A stretch of 64,000 nucleotides of DNA from Stenocarpella maydis (taxonomy: Eukaryota > Ascomycota > Sordariomycetes > Diaporthales > Diaporthaceae). Positions 11,623 through 23,942 of this stretch are shown here, piece by piece. The stretch covers positions 186,001 through 250,000 of the forward strand of contig NQMI01000058.1 of NCBI GenBank assembly GCA_002270565.1. The letters are read 5' to 3'. Made by a program: the position numbers and the translations under genes. Positions within the stretch are counted from its first letter, which is position 1, and the number at the start of each line of letters is the position of its first letter. The notes below the pieces were generated by a model. That model saw nothing but the letters and a program-made list of their open reading frames with translations. It was not told the DNA's origin and did not search any database.

Positions 11623-14600
11623 GAGAACGGATATTCGCACCGAGGAAATCGGCTGGTACACCGATACATTATTTACTTAATCGCTGCAGCCAATCAGAGC
11701 GCCCCATTCGACCACACTCAACCACGTATACTACCCCAACCAGGTGCTTTTGGTGCCCTCACCTGCAGACCTGCCAAACCCCCTTTACCCACCAAACAAT
11801 ACTCCCTTGCTAACTACCTACAACTGGTGATACAGACCAAATTCCTCTTGCAATCGATTATTCTGCTATTAGAAATACATCTTTATTAGTTAGAATTAAG
11901 TTTTCTGGTGTTATAGTGATGTTGCTTGTTCCTGATTATACCCACCTTGAGGTATAGTGGTAGGCGGATTGTTATACCTAGAATACCAATATTACCGCTG
12001 CAAATGGTTGCTAATTAGTATTTTCTAATCCTCCTGCCTTCCTGAAATTTTTCCATAATGGATATAATACCTTTGCAGACCTTAAGGCAGAATTAGATAT
12101 TACTATAAAGTCTGCTGGATTCCTAATTATAATCTAAAGGTTAGGGCTAACTTGGGTAGTATTAATGTATAGCTATAGTAGTCAGCAACCCTTAACCGCC
12201 ACGTTAAATAACGCCACAATGATTAAAGCAGGTTGTAAGTAGCGAGCGCTTGCCTATATAACTAAATTAATAGAAGGCAAGTAGTAGCTTATTCTGCAGG
12301 AAGAGAAGTATACTCACTATAGTCCCCAGGAAGTTAAGGGCGCTTAGCGTGGCTAGGCTAAGCTAATAGACCTCTAATAAGAATTCCTCTCCCATATGGC
12401 CCGAGATCCCTTTATAGTTAAGCTGAAGAAGCTAGAATAAGCACTCTAACGATAGTACCTAGATATATAATTGGGGCCTAATATGATGAAGAACTGGCTT
12501 ACAGACTAGCGGAAGGAGAAGGTCGGAATCTATATTTTAACTTAAGTAATGTTAGATTTACTTGAGAAGAAAAATTACTAGTACCGCTGGGCAACTAATA
12601 CTAATAGTAATATTATAGGCATCTTCTGGTGCATAAAGGAGTAGTTGGCATGGATATAAGAGAATTACTTCATATAGTGCCTATCTATGGACTGTATATA
12701 TGTAATGAATAATAAGAAGATGCTATACTTCCAAGGCACTTGTGTAACCCATATGAGGAAGAACTTACCCCTATTCCAAGGTGTTATTAATAGTGAGAAG
12801 GAACCTAACTTCTGGTAGCTTCTTAAGTAAGTTTATAACCTCCTTTATTATTACCAAGCTAACAACCTAATAGTCTATATAATTAACTATAATACTACTC
12901 TAATTAACGCCCTTATATATGAATTCCCTTAGGCATATTATTAATTATATATCTTCCATATTAATGCAAATATTACCCTAAATATTAAGAAAAAGTAGAA
13001 GAAGCCGCCGGTAGTAGCGGGAGAAGAGGAGGATAAGGAAGAGGAGGAAGCCGATGAGAATTCAGAAGCAGAAGACCCGGCGATGGCTGCGCTCAATGCG
13101 CCGGGGAGAAATAAGGCTATAATACCTGCCAAGGTCCCTAATTTAGAGGATATCCCCTATACCCGCTAAGCTCTATTTAACCTCCTTAAGTTCATAAAAT
13201 ACTCCACTAATCATGAGATCTATAATATAGCTTGGTAGTGCCTTTAAGAGAAGTTCTTAGATTAGGTAGCAATTATTAACTACCTTTAGACCTAGTATGT
13301 TGATAAAGGAGAGAAGATTATTATTAAATAGGCTGGGCATAAGACTTGCAAGATCCTTAACTTCATCTTATATATAACTTTGTTAATAAAAGCAACCTAC
13401 TATAAATTTAAGGTTTATCTTGGCTATAGGATGGGCAACATTTTCTACTTAGTTAAGGCTGCTGATAAGATAATTATAGATAGTTCTTGTACCCTATGCT
13501 TAGAAGAAGCTCGTTAGAAGACCTTATTACTAGAGAAATTTAATGGGTAAAAGTAGCTAGGTAAGCTTCCAACTTAAATCTTATAGGCAGCCCTTGAACT
13601 TCTCTCCATAATAAGGAGTTCCGCGATATATATGCTTAAGAAATAACTCCTATGGGGTAATTGCTTGCTAGCAATATATAATTATCCTATCTATACCTAA
13701 TATAGCTTGCCCTATACAAGCTGAATTACTGATAGAGAGGAAGCCGGTTATCCTTTTTAGAGAGAGGATATCTATAAGTCTTATTAGCTGGATTATAACC
13801 TCTTAATTGGAAACTCTTTCTTAGCAGTCCTCTTGCCTTAGAAGGTTACTATAATAAAGGGAAGACCTTATAATGAGACTATATTTGGTGTAAATAAAGA
13901 TAGCATCCTTGCAGCCTGTGGGAAGGCTGTAATGGGTAAGAAGATAGCCTTAATAACCACTAGTCTGGGTAGTAGGGTAGGTAATAAGATGAGGGTGATA
14001 ATAGCTTCTGTANATAAGATAATTATAGATAGTTCTTGTACCCTATGCTTAGAAGAAGCTCGTTAGAAGACCTTATTACTAGAGAAATTTAATGGGTAAA
14101 AGTAGCTAGGTAAGCTTCCAACTTAAATCTTATAGGCAGCCCTTGAACTTCTCTCCATAATAAGGAGTTCCGCGATATATATGCTTAAGAAATAACTCCT
14201 ATGGGGTAATTGCTTGCTAGCAATATATAATTATCCTATCTATACCTAATATAGCTTGCCCTATACAAGCTGAATTACTGATAGAGAGGAAGCCGGTTAT
14301 CCTTTTTAGAGAAAGGATATCTATAAGTCTTATTAGCTAGATTATAACCTTTTAGTTGGAAACCCTCTCTTAGCAGTTCTCTTGCCTTAGAAGGTTACTA
14401 TAATAAAGGGAAGACCTTGCAATGAGACTATGTTTAATATAGATGAAGATGGCATCCTTGCAGCCTATAGGAAGGCCGTAATGGGTAAGAAGATAGCCTT
14501 AACAACCACTAGTCTAGGTAGTAGGGTAGGTGATAAGATGAGGGTGATAATAGCTTCTGTATAATGTGTTAACTTAGCATTCGAGTGGAATGATGAGACC

Positions 14601-15099
14601 CTCCAGTTGCTTGATAAGGAGGACTCCTGTAGCAGGAAGAACTAGCGAGAAGCCGTCCGATGGGATGAGCAGTTGGCAGCAGGGCTCACGAAGCCACCCA
14701 CTCGCTAGCTTCCGAAGCGATGTTCTGCAGAGACATCCTTAACACCAGGGCTAGCAGCCAAGAAGCCCCGTACAAGGGCTCGTGAGACTATCAACTAGCT
14801 GCTACGAGTGGAGTTGACTGTGGAAGACCTTGTTAGCGACGAGAAGGAGACCCAGGAGGAGATTTAGGTGCTCAGTTATAAGGTGGAACGGCCCAGGCGA
14901 CAAAGAAAGTAGCAAAACACTAAGGCCAGAAGTCACAATAGTAGCGAGCAGAAGCGATGATGATATGCAATAGATGTGTAGTTAATGACTGTGTATTTCT
15001 GTTATGTATAGCAGACTGGTGGTGCAAATTAAGGTTGGCGCACTGGGCCAACATGTATCGGTGTACCAGCCGATTTCCTCGGTGCGAATATCCGTTCTC
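11623..15099 (+). mobile_element. hAT-like DNA transposon, RIP-degraded (copy A)
   Basis: The inverted termini of 47 bp (11623-11669 and 15053-15099, beginning GAGAACGGATATTCGC) match perfectly. They are flanked by the 8-bp duplication TAGAAAAA, which is the hAT hallmark. The interior, read on the plus strand, shows a long protein-like frame broken almost only by TAG/TAA. It includes a strongly acidic Glu-rich stretch encoded near 13015-13085. I could not match it to a canonical hAT transposase, so the superfamily assignment rests on termini and target duplication. Homologous to the outer element at 37325-52070. The length is inflated by a 548-bp repeat around an N at 14013. Confidence 0.82.
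13465..14561 (+). repeat. 548-bp direct duplication separated by one N
   Basis: Unit 1 is 13465-14012 and unit 2 is 14014-14561, identical in length and order, with the N at 14013 between. The first halves look identical; the later parts differ by a few transitions (for example GAGAGG versus GAAAGG). This is most easily read as unmerged contig ends, not biology. Confidence 0.8.
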
Positions 15100-15107
15100 T
15101 AGAAAAA
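15100..15107 (+). repeat. 8-bp target-site duplication, right (TAGAAAAA)
   Basis: Matches 11615-11622. Confidence 0.85.
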
Positions 15108-17165
15108 AGTTACTACTAGACAAAACAATATCATTCAATGCCATTATTTGATCAGGGTTCGATTTATTGGTTCTGAGGGCTAAACGTAGCAATGTGAGAA
15201 GCTCAGAGTATGGCGTAAGCCGGGCTTGCGGAATCCGTAAAACCGATATCAAGCCAAGCGGCATCATGCTTTACAGCTCCAAGGACCTAGGTCGTGGGTG
15301 GCTCTAAAATCCACCAATCTCGACGTGATCGGCTCGTATAGAGGAAACCCCTCTGCGGAGGCCCTCTATGGAGACCCTCTTGGCGTGCCAAGGGCGCTTA
15401 CTCTGGGTGTGTGGCTTCTTCGCGGAGGGCTTTCCTCCAGGCGCGCGCTGAGGGATGTGCGGAGTGCCTGAGCGTGAGGGGTTTCCTCTGGGCGTGTTGA
15501 GGGGCCCTGGGCCGAGGTATTTTAGAGAGGGGGTACAAGGATAGCAGGCTGCATGCTTAATTCCTTGTACTGGGTGAGCGGGCGTTGACTGTTTTGAATG
15601 GGTAGCTACTGTACTAGGGCAATTCCCTAGATATCCTAGATAGGCTATAGTTACCCTAAGGGCTAGAGTTGCATTAAGGGCAAGTCTTCCCCGGCAGGGC
15701 TAGGGATATTAAGTTTTAGGTATAAAGGTCACATAATCAGTTTCTTAAATCCCTTATTTTGCTTTAGCGTAAGATCTAGCTGAAGAAGAATTTACTTGTA
15801 AATTAATTATGAGACTTTCTTTTAGTCCTAAGGTCTATTAAACTTAGCTAACTAAAGGTTTGCTTAGATCTTAGAAATTCTAGACCTCTCTTAAGCTGTC
15901 TTTATAACTGCCTCTTTATAATAATGAGGTATATACCTCCCCTAGTCTTACTTAAAACTGCTTACGTGATCTTTATACCTAAAACTTGATATCCTTAGCC
16001 CTCGAGCTGTGGGGGAAGGCTTTCCCCGGCAGGAATTATTAAACTCTGGGGTTCCGACCCATCCGGGGTACCATCAGTTGATATCCCCAAGCCCCGGTAT
16101 AGTAAGGCATGGTGTCATGACATAAGGCTAGGGGTAACTACTATACTGTGAGTATAGCCCCACTTTTACTGTTGTATTGCAGTGGTGTCTTAATTCGTAA
16201 CACATGACTAGGCGTAAGACGTATGCTGTTACATTCAACAGCGGAATAGTGGAACTAGCATTCCAGAAGCGAGCGGCCGTCCTACCAAAGAAAAGGCCGA
16301 TGACGTCCGCCCGCCCACATTTCACCCTCAGGCCACCCACCCAGTACAACTGATTGTGGGTGCAGCCCACTTTATACACCTTCTGTTTAGACCTCTGGAT
16401 TAGAGCCCCTCTCCACTGGCATAGCCCTCTTGGACCTCTGCAACCATTTTGGCCTCCTATAGCTCTTTGTGCGTTATAACTTAGGAAAGCGGTTTAATAT
16501 CTAGAGAATTGTGGAGGATATGGCGGGCTATATAGAGCCAGGAGGGCTATAAAAGGCCCGGGTGGTTGCAGAAGATTAGAAGAACAAAGAAGCTGCGGAT
16601 GGGCCCTTCATGCAGATGTGAATGCTCAAAGACCCAGCATTAGATGATACCAACTAAAGAAGTGTTGATAGCCTCTTGACAAGGTAGTCGGGTTTGTATG
16701 AATAGCTGCGTATGGAATAGGCAATCTGGAAGAAGGTGCCGGCCTAGTCCAGACAGATGCCATCTGCAATTGTAGTGGAGCCTAGTTTGATTGACAAGAA
16801 TATTGATGCAAGTCTTAATCTGAAACAACGACAATAGAGCCCAACGAGGCCATTGCTTGACTCGTGGGCTGGTCATCGCTCAACTCAGAATCCACCACTC
16901 ATACAGACCAATGGCACAATACCGTAATTCGTAACATTAGTTCGTCCCCATATGCTATAATATAAGGCTAGGGTACTATACATGGTGTGGCATAATATGT
17001 TGACCTGATACTTACTACAGTGGTCTATTGATGTGCCACCATAACACTGGTGAATCGTGCTCCAGGGCATGGTTTTACTTTTCGTCTGGGAACGAAGCAG
17101 TCCACGTCAGCTTTAACCCAGGGGAGATGGCGTCGGCCGCCAACTTCCGGTCCCTCCCCCATGAT
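15108..17165. other. Degenerate repeat region, no gene
   Basis: No coding frame that I can support. GC-rich stretches at 15300-15560 and short phrases such as TATAAGGCTAGGG recurring near 16120 and 16960 suggest old repeat remnants. A foldback structure sits at about 15675-16025 and is listed separately. Confidence 0.45.
15675..16025. repeat. Imperfect inverted repeat (foldback) with ~230-bp loop
   Basis: The sequence at about 15675-15738 reappears as its reverse complement at about 15963-16025, for example TTTATACCTAAAACTT at 15972-15987 on the plus strand and its complement near 15715-15730. The arms are roughly 60 bp with about 10-15% mismatch, and mismatches are mainly transitions. Could be a MITE-like relic or an inverted pair of repeat fragments. 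Confidence 0.55.
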
Positions 17166-17169
17166 TCGG

Positions 17170-17940
17170 CTGCACTTTAACATACAAATCCACTGCCTCT
17201 AATTAATTCCAACTAGAAGTTAGAAAAATATTATATTACCTTTTATAAAAAGCTAATATCCCTCAATTTTATAAGTTACTTTAAAAGCTACTTTAAACTC
17301 TAGATAATAAAAAATATGAACATCTCTACCCTATTTTAAATATATTCATTGATTTAATAAATGTTAATTATGTTGATTACTAGATTCTAAAAGATTATTT
17401 CAAATATTTAGAAATAAGGGGCGATAGAGTTTATAAAAATTGAATTGTATGAAGTTTAAGAAATATATTAGTAGAATATTATTTATGATATTTCATTTTC
17501 AAAACCATTTATAAATTAAAAGAATATAAAAGTATTATATATTTCTAAGAAATTATATAAACATATTAATATTTCTCATTATACTTTATGTATAAGTTTA
17601 GGGGGTTTATTAAAACTATGGTAGAGATATTAAATATAATATTTATATTATTAAAGATATAGTTCTCTATATATTATACTTTTTAAATTATTATAAAGAT
17701 CTAAAGAAATTAAGTAATTTCTTAGAATATTAGAAATACATTTTAAATAAAGTATTTCAATAAAGGAAATCTTAAATTTATACTTATGTAATAAATGAAT
17801 GTAATATAATTAGTTGATTTAATATTAATTACTATATGAAGTTAAATTAATAAGTATTCAATATTAAAATGTAGGTATGTCTTTAATTCTTTAGTTATAA
17901 GAAAGTATATATTTAATAGTAGTTAGGAGCTTACTCATGG
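17170..17940. other. AT-rich island
   Basis: About 770 bp composed almost entirely of A and T with no ORF. Composition matches exhaustively RIP-mutated repeat DNA, but no element boundary can be seen. Confidence 0.6.
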
Positions 17941-18245
17941 CCCTTACTTTATCTGTAGGGATACCACGGAAGTGAAACTAGATGGCAAAATCGGCGAATG
18001 AATTGTGACGGTACTTCAAGTCAAGGAATCATATTTTCTTTTCTAGGCACCTTGGTCATGGTCCCGGACCTTTATTTGACAGTCACACGCACTTGATCCA
18101 TGTGTGTCGCAACTCTCATGGTGAGACGTGCTGGGAGGGAACTGATTACCATGTCGAGATTGGCTTTGGAGCCAATTTTTGTTCTTTTCCTTTTTTGGCA
18201 TATAAATTGAGTGTGCGATTCTATTCACCTGCGTAGCGTCCTTAA

Positions 18246-19937
18246 CTATCCGCTTCCAGTATCCCGATCGCTGTCTGGATCCATACAAGTCACATCTAAC
18301 AGATCGGCATCGACGTTTGAACACTCGTAGACAGGCAGCTCTCCGCTGGGCACGTTGACGGAAATGTTTTGGGCCACAATGCCGCTGCAACGCTGTGATA
18401 ATATGGGATATCAGCGAAGGTGTGGGCGGTAATTGAGAGGGACATGCTTGCATCCCAATAAATATTTTGCTACAGAGTTGGGGATCTGAACTTACATCGG
18501 CTGCGCTGCAAATGAGCGTGCCGGCCTCGGGGTCGTATTTATTTGATACAGTACCCCAGAAGTTCTTCATGGTGATATCTGTAATGCTCAGGTTGGCCTG
18601 CGAGTCGAAGTCAGCGATGAAGACCAGCCGGCGTTCAGCCAAGACGGTCAGACAGCCATACCGGGAACTCATTGCATATTGACTGGTTTTTCTGGCCGTA
18701 ACACTGGGTGATAGTGATTGCCCTGTCATTGTTGTCATGGTAGAAAGTGTCATACGTCACGTTTCGCACACGTCCCAGGCCACCGCCGCCGTTAAGTAGG
18801 TCCTGAAACGCGGTCTCCACGCCGGGCCAGACCTTGATGCGGGCGGCGTCGCTGGCATTAGCCATGGAGATGTTGTAGATGTACAGGTTCTCTACAATAT
18901 CCGTCTCGCCCTTGTACTGGCCGAGCGAACCGACGCTAATCCCGTGCGAGCCAGTGCAGTCGAGGTTCTGCACGACGACGTTGGTGCTGTTGGGCTTGAA
19001 CGAGACGCAGTCGTCGGTGTTGATGATGACAGAGTCTTGGATAACAACGCGATTGGAGCGGTACGTGTCCCAGCCGTCCGAGTTCGCGATCTTGACACCA
19101 CCGGTGCTGCGTGCTATGAGATCCATGTTGCTGATGATTACATCCGTTGAGTTGGCGATCATATTAAACCACTGTAGACCGTGAATTTCTTAGCGAATTT
19201 TGTATGGATTTATCGGATCCACAGCAGTCGCTTCTCCAGTCGGACACTTACATTGGGTGAATTGCGCATGCGAAGATTGGACATGACCACGCTCTTTGCT
19301 CCCTCGATTACGAACAGCTGGGGTCTTAACAACTGTATAGTCTCTACATTAGCAAAATCTCATTTGCATTCCAAATCTGCACGTCGAAACTCACTGAGCT
19401 GTTTCTAGCATTCTCCTCCCAGTATGCTTGTCCACGGCCATCGATCACGGAGCGATTGTTGCTGAGGTCACCGTAAATATTGATGTCTTCTCCTCCCACC
19501 TTCCAGAAGGATGACATGTTCTGGAATGCATATTTAAAACTATTCCGGGCCCAGTAGTAAACATCGCTGTCGTCGAATGCGATTTCTCCGGTTATGACGA
19601 CGTCCACATGCTCAAGGAAATTGAGGTTTAGAGGTGACCCGATGAGGTAGGACTGGTCAAGCACGATCGTGCCCCCACCGTTGCAGTCTTGGAAAGCCTT
19701 CAATATCGCCGGTGCATCGTCACGGGTCGTGTCGTTGGTGGAACTCGGCTCGGCGTAGCAGTAGCGGCCCTCGTCTCTCGGCGGCGAATGAGGGAACTCC
19801 TTGCCAGTACCGTATGGAGCTGCAACGATCTTGGGGCGCTGTGGAAGGGACAAGACCGTATGGCGGGTGCGGAATGCGGCAGATAACGGTGTGATGGAGA
19901 ATGCGGCAATCGCAGCAAAACCGATGTTGAACTGCAT
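18246..19937 (-). CDS. Secreted exopolygalacturonase, glycoside hydrolase family 28
   Basis: Releases galacturonic acid from pectin chain ends outside the cell. Five exons: 19937..19395, 19332..19252, 19171..18662, 18597..18496 and 18392..18246. The introns are 62, 80, 64 and 103 bp, all phase 0 with GTGAGT, GTAAGT, GTATGG and GTAAGT donors. The product is 460 residues, usual for exo-acting fungal GH28. [13 protein letters not shown] begins a signal peptide of about 19-20 residues; the upstream in-frame ATG at 20009 was rejected because it would bury that peptide. Catalytic set: Asp240 in NSDGWDT, Asp261/Asp262 in NTDDC, His284 in GSHG, and Arg319/Lys321 in RIK. The first motif is normally NTD; Ser here is a conservative change. 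Several N-glycosylation sequons are present. The family match is strong end to end, including the Cys-containing C-terminus. Confidence 0.93.
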
Positions 19938-20734
19938 GGCCGTCCTTGATAGCAGACGATTCAGCAATGGCGGCGAGCAATGGCGGCGAGAGCGGAGAAC
20001 GCTTCTCAAGCAGGACTGAGTGGCGTGAAAACAAACATTTACTTGTCGATATACATGCTTTTATGTTCGTAATATTCCCCTGAGACTGTTATTTACCGGG
20101 TAAGAAGTGACGTTCACGGATAAATTTATTAACGCCAAGAATACACTCGGTGCAAAGCGTGCCGTGCGCAGGTGGGTAACCTTGTGTGGCATTCAATAGT
20201 CCCTACACATTCAGAGCGTCTGATACTCGACTGAAAGCGGCACGTGATGATGAAGCGTTTGCGACATTCACTGAGCAGGGCTTTTCGAATAGAGCGAATT
20301 TTCTGATATTCTGGTCTATACGGAGTGCAATGGAGGACCAGAATAGTGGATCCACGGCTGATAGCCCCGGGAGGTCACAGTGTTCATGAGTTGCCGAGAC
20401 CTAACTCGTCTTCGGTGTGCATGTTATTGATTCATGGGCACTACTGGGCACTACGAGCCTGACCGGTGTCTTGTAATGTCGCACGGTACTGGATGCCTTA
20501 TGCAGCTTGGATCTTGTAGCACGGCCGCACTTATCCCAGGACTCTCCTGATCTTTAGCCACGGGATTTGACCATTGTCACATAGGATGGTGGCAACTTGA
20601 AGCGTTGCGACCACGTTGAGGGGAGGCTTAACAGATTCTGATGGCGAAGTCTGACCACATGTTCGAGGCCCCACTATCACAACCAAGTCGACCGCTGACA
20701 GCCACAAGTATCTTATTGCCAGAATGTGTTCCAT
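19938..20734. other. Intergenic spacer
   Basis: Promoter side of the exopolygalacturonase and 3' side of the next minus-strand gene. Nothing further recognised; overlapping short ORFs at 20186-20734 look like chance. Confidence 0.5.
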
Positions 20735-21989
20735 TTAATCTAAAGCCTCCACTATGCTCCATCGAGACTTCCCCCAGACCTCAGTGGCAGCCTCCCAAAT
20801 CTGTATATGGATAGGCTCCACAACATTCCATTGCGCGCAACCGTAGGGCCCACCGAATTTGTCGATAAAAGCTGCTAGCATTTTGAAACAGTAATTATGG
20901 GTATCAACCGTGCCCTCTCCGAATTGAATGATGTAATGTTCATTGGCTTCTGTCGGAGCGGGAGATAATTCCAGGCGCTTCAAAAACCATCTCCACGTAA
21001 CCAGGCCATGTACGAATGGCCGCTTCGTTGATGGGTCGATAGAGCTATACGGCTGTGAGAAGGTCGCAGCACCATATGAGGATTCACGGTTGCATTGGAA
21101 GACGCGGCGCAAGAAGATCAACTCAATCGTGCTGAAGTTGAATATTGACCGGATTCGACGAATTGGTACGCACCGAAACCATGTAGAAACGCCACGGGCT
21201 TGGGGTACCCGGAATAGAGAGGTGACCAAGGCTTCTTGGATACTGCTATATCGTTTCGACTTTTCCCGGTATAACTTTTAGTAAATTGTAAAGCAGTGTG
21301 GGGGCGGTGTCGGGTGAGGAAGAGGCTTGCGGGATCGGAATGAAAGGGCCTCTGAATAGAAAGGGCGGATAAATAGGTACGAAAAGGAGTGCAAGCAATG
21401 CCGTTGAGAGGTAAGGAGCATGGCTTACATCTGCCAGTCCTTCGCCAGCAAGTTCATTGCTGACGAACCCGTCTACACCGCCAACATACTTCCACTTAGC
21501 CCCACTGGTACTCTTCCTGCTAAACCAACTCCCCTCGGGCAACAAAAATACTCCATTTAGTGAGAAGGCGTCAATAAAGAGCCCTGTTTTCTTGCATCTG
21601 GCTACACAAGACGGACCACCAATTCCATAGAATTGAAAGTCACACCGTCCTTCTGTGTGGTACCGTAGTATTTCGGCCATTCTGCTGACGAGTGCATTAC
21701 TGTCTCCCCTTAAGGCTTTGGTCAGGTTCGTGTCATTGGTCATCGCTTCTCGTTTGTCGTCTAATTGTAGCAGAGCTACCAGACCTTGCGCGGAACGATA
21801 TCCCAACTTTAGAAGGTCAATCCAGTTGGCAATGTTGGCTTGGTTGCGTAAGTAGTCGATGGTTGCCAGGTTTGAATACGGCTCTTCCGTGTAGAGCATT
21901 TCCCAATAGACATTGGCCACTTCCAGAATTTCCTCAGCAGCGAATTCAGTGGAGGTGTCGGGATAAGCCAATTCGTGCTGGGCCGACAT
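20735..21989 (-). CDS. Unrecognised two-exon gene, 366 residues
   Basis: I do not recognise the family. Exon 1 is 21989..21429 and exon 2 is 21274..20735. The 154-bp intron has a GTAAGC donor and a TTTACTAAAAG acceptor; the phase is 0 on both sides, which joins two long open frames cleanly. The N-terminal half is acidic and helical, with a Cys/Gly patch (FYGIGGPSCVARC) near residue 120 and a tryptophan-rich segment before the junction. The second half has a basic stretch, then an aromatic-rich C-terminus (TWRWFLKRLELS, WGKSRWSIVEALD). No signal peptide and no convincing membrane helix. Exon boundaries are predicted from signals only; reading through the intron would end at a stop near 21246. 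Flanked by the exopolygalacturonase and an AT-rich spacer. Confidence 0.55.
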
Positions 21990-22538
21990 GACTGATACTT
22001 ATTTATGGAGAATGGAGCATTGTGCTGGTATGTATGATGGTAAAATGGCGTTAAAGGAAAACAGGCCACCAATGTCGAAGATGATTGTGAAAGTTTACGT
22101 TGAGACTGAGGCCATTAAATGCGGGGAAATGAACGCAAAGTCTTCAATGAGTACCTAGTTATGTAAGCAGCAGCGATTGTACGGGCCCACCGAGGTGTGT
22201 TTAGGAGCGACGAAGAAGGAATATAGATTATTAAAATGCGGGGCGCCGGGGGCGGGGGGTTCTACAGCTATCTATGATTACATATATAACAATGCTTAGT
22301 TATAATTATTGTTTAATTGTAAAAAGCAATTATTCAGAGTATATATATATATATATCTAGTAAGTATTATAAACCACCTAGTTAGCGATTTTACTTAATA
22401 AATTTTATTGTAAAAAATAGCTTAATATAATTATTGTTTATTAACTTGGTTATTGTTATTAAGGCTTGTGGATACTACTGCTAGGTGAATTAAAGGCGGA
22501 TAAAATATGTCTGAAAGAAGGTATAGGAGGTTTAACAC
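21990..22538. other. Intergenic with AT-rich block
   Basis: Spacer between two minus-strand genes. From about 22255 to 22480 it is AT-rich and includes a short TA dinucleotide run near 22341-22355. No ORF supported. Confidence 0.5.
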
Positions 22539-23942
22539 TCAAGCAATCCAGCTCGACCATTGAGAGACCTTGATATCCATTTTGAGACACCCCATGTCCT
22601 CTTTCCTCAAGCATATCCCAACCGTAATGTCACCTTCTCTAGTTTTCGGAAGGAAATAAACAAGGCCCTCTCTGGCACCCTTCCTGAATCTCGGCCTCCT
22701 CACAACCTCCGGGTTCCCAAGACACGGGCCAAAGTGCAGATGATATAACTTCTCCTTCGCCCAGGAGCTCAGCCGGACATCAAGGCTAGGGTTGCCAGAG
22801 ACCGCAATGCTCCTCTGCCCTGCCTCGCTTTCGACTCGCGTAATGGCTTTAGCCTGAGCTATTGCATTTTTTCTGATTGACGCAGGGCCCAGAGCCGTGC
22901 GGAGTTCCGACGCGATAGCGCCGAGTGGGCTCTTGCCGACCAGCCCATCCAGGGAATGCGTGTGCGATGTGGCGGTGGCCATCAGGCCAGGATACGCGGG
23001 TGGCAGGCCAAAATGCCTGCGGGAGTCCACGTTGCGGGTGAGTGTTGTCGGCGTGGGCCGCAAGACGTCCAGCCGCTGCTGTCGTGCCCGACTGATTGAC
23101 TGCCAGATGAAGGCGGTGAGGACATCGTCCGTTGACACAAATGCGGTGTCTCCCGTGAGGGCCTGGCTAGCAAGGCTCTTTAGGCATGACAAGGATGCGG
23201 CAGGGAACTCCAAATAGGCCCATTCAAGCTGGACGTCGTCCGAAGGAGTAGATGGGGGTGCTTTAATTGACCCCGTATTCGCCTTAAACCCCTTTTCGTC
23301 CCCTCCTGGTCTATGATCCGGCAGCTTAGAAAGATGTTGCGCTTGGTCGTCTGCCAGAGGGATCCGGTCGACCCGGGTCATATTTCCATTGGCGATCTCA
23401 TCCCTCGTGAAGGCCTCGCCACGGCATGCCTTGGCCACAAGCGTAATAACTTGTCCCAGACCTGCCATATCCATGCTCCCATGCTGAGCGCCAAATGTAA
23501 GCAGGAGACCGCCCTTGACAAAGCTGACCTGTACCAACAAGACAGGCCTCTCTGCATTAGGCTCAACCATCGTCTTGCAAGGCGCAAAGACATCTTCGTC
23601 GAGCATTCGAAAGGGGAACTTCGCTTGGCTGAGGTCGTCCCAGGTCGGCACGGTTGCATCATCGTGGAGATCCTTCACCACAAGTCCAAGATCTGTTTGG
23701 GCGGCTGTGATCCTGAAGCCGTCATCTTCCTTGACGACCTTGCCTGAGACCCACGGGAATCCCTGGCCCAGCCGTGCGAGACGCCCTTGCAAGTTGTCGA
23801 TGATTTCCTCGCGCGAGCTCGGGCGATCGACCCGGGTCGGAAAGCAGAGGGCGATGTGCGTATAGAGGATATTTATGCGCTCTGCCTGCCCCAGAATGTC
23901 AAGCGGAGCTGGCAAGGCCGTGGAGATTCTGTGATCCTCCAT
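22539..23942 (-). CDS. Trichothecene 3-O-acetyltransferase-like (BAHD-type) acyltransferase
   Basis: Acyl-CoA-dependent O-acyltransferase of the fungal Tri101-like branch of the BAHD/transferase family, 467 residues, intronless. The start was set at MEDHRIS (23942), since the upstream in-frame extension to 24104 is Arg-rich and unlike the family. The catalytic HxxxD motif is His154 to Asp158 (HGSMD). The C-terminal family signature reads LSSWAKEKLYHLHFGP, followed by GNPEVVRRPRF. Both are intact, so the enzyme is probably active. No signal peptide; cytosolic. Members of this family acetylate diverse hydroxylated metabolites and are often self-protection or tailoring enzymes, so the name does not show that trichothecenes are made. 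No terpene synthase or other biosynthetic partner lies in this window. Confidence 0.88.
   Translation of the reverse strand: MEDHRISTALPAPLDILGQAERINILYTHIALCFPTRVDRPSSREEIIDNLQGRLARLGQGFPWVSGKVVKEDDGFRITAAQTDLGLVVKDLHDDATVPTWDDLSQAKFPFRMLDEDVFAPCKTMVEPNAERPVLLVQVSFVKGGLLLTFGAQHGSMDMAGLGQVITLVAKACRGEAFTRDEIANGNMTRVDRIPLADDQAQHLSKLPDHRPGGDEKGFKANTGSIKAPPSTPSDDVQLEWAYLEFPAASLSCLKSLASQALTGDTAFVSTDDVLTAFIWQSISRARQQRLDVLRPTPTTLTRNVDSRRHFGLPPAYPGLMATATSHTHSLDGLVGKSPLGAIASELRTALGPASIRKNAIAQAKAITRVESEAGQRSIAVSGNPSLDVRLSSWAKEKLYHLHFGPCLGNPEVVRRPRFRKGAREGLVYFLPKTREGDITVGICLRKEDMGCLKMDIKVSQWSSWIA

Noticed and set aside
16040..16080. Possible tRNA-like B box (GGTTCCGACCC)
   Set aside because: No matching A box or cloverleaf could be found around it.
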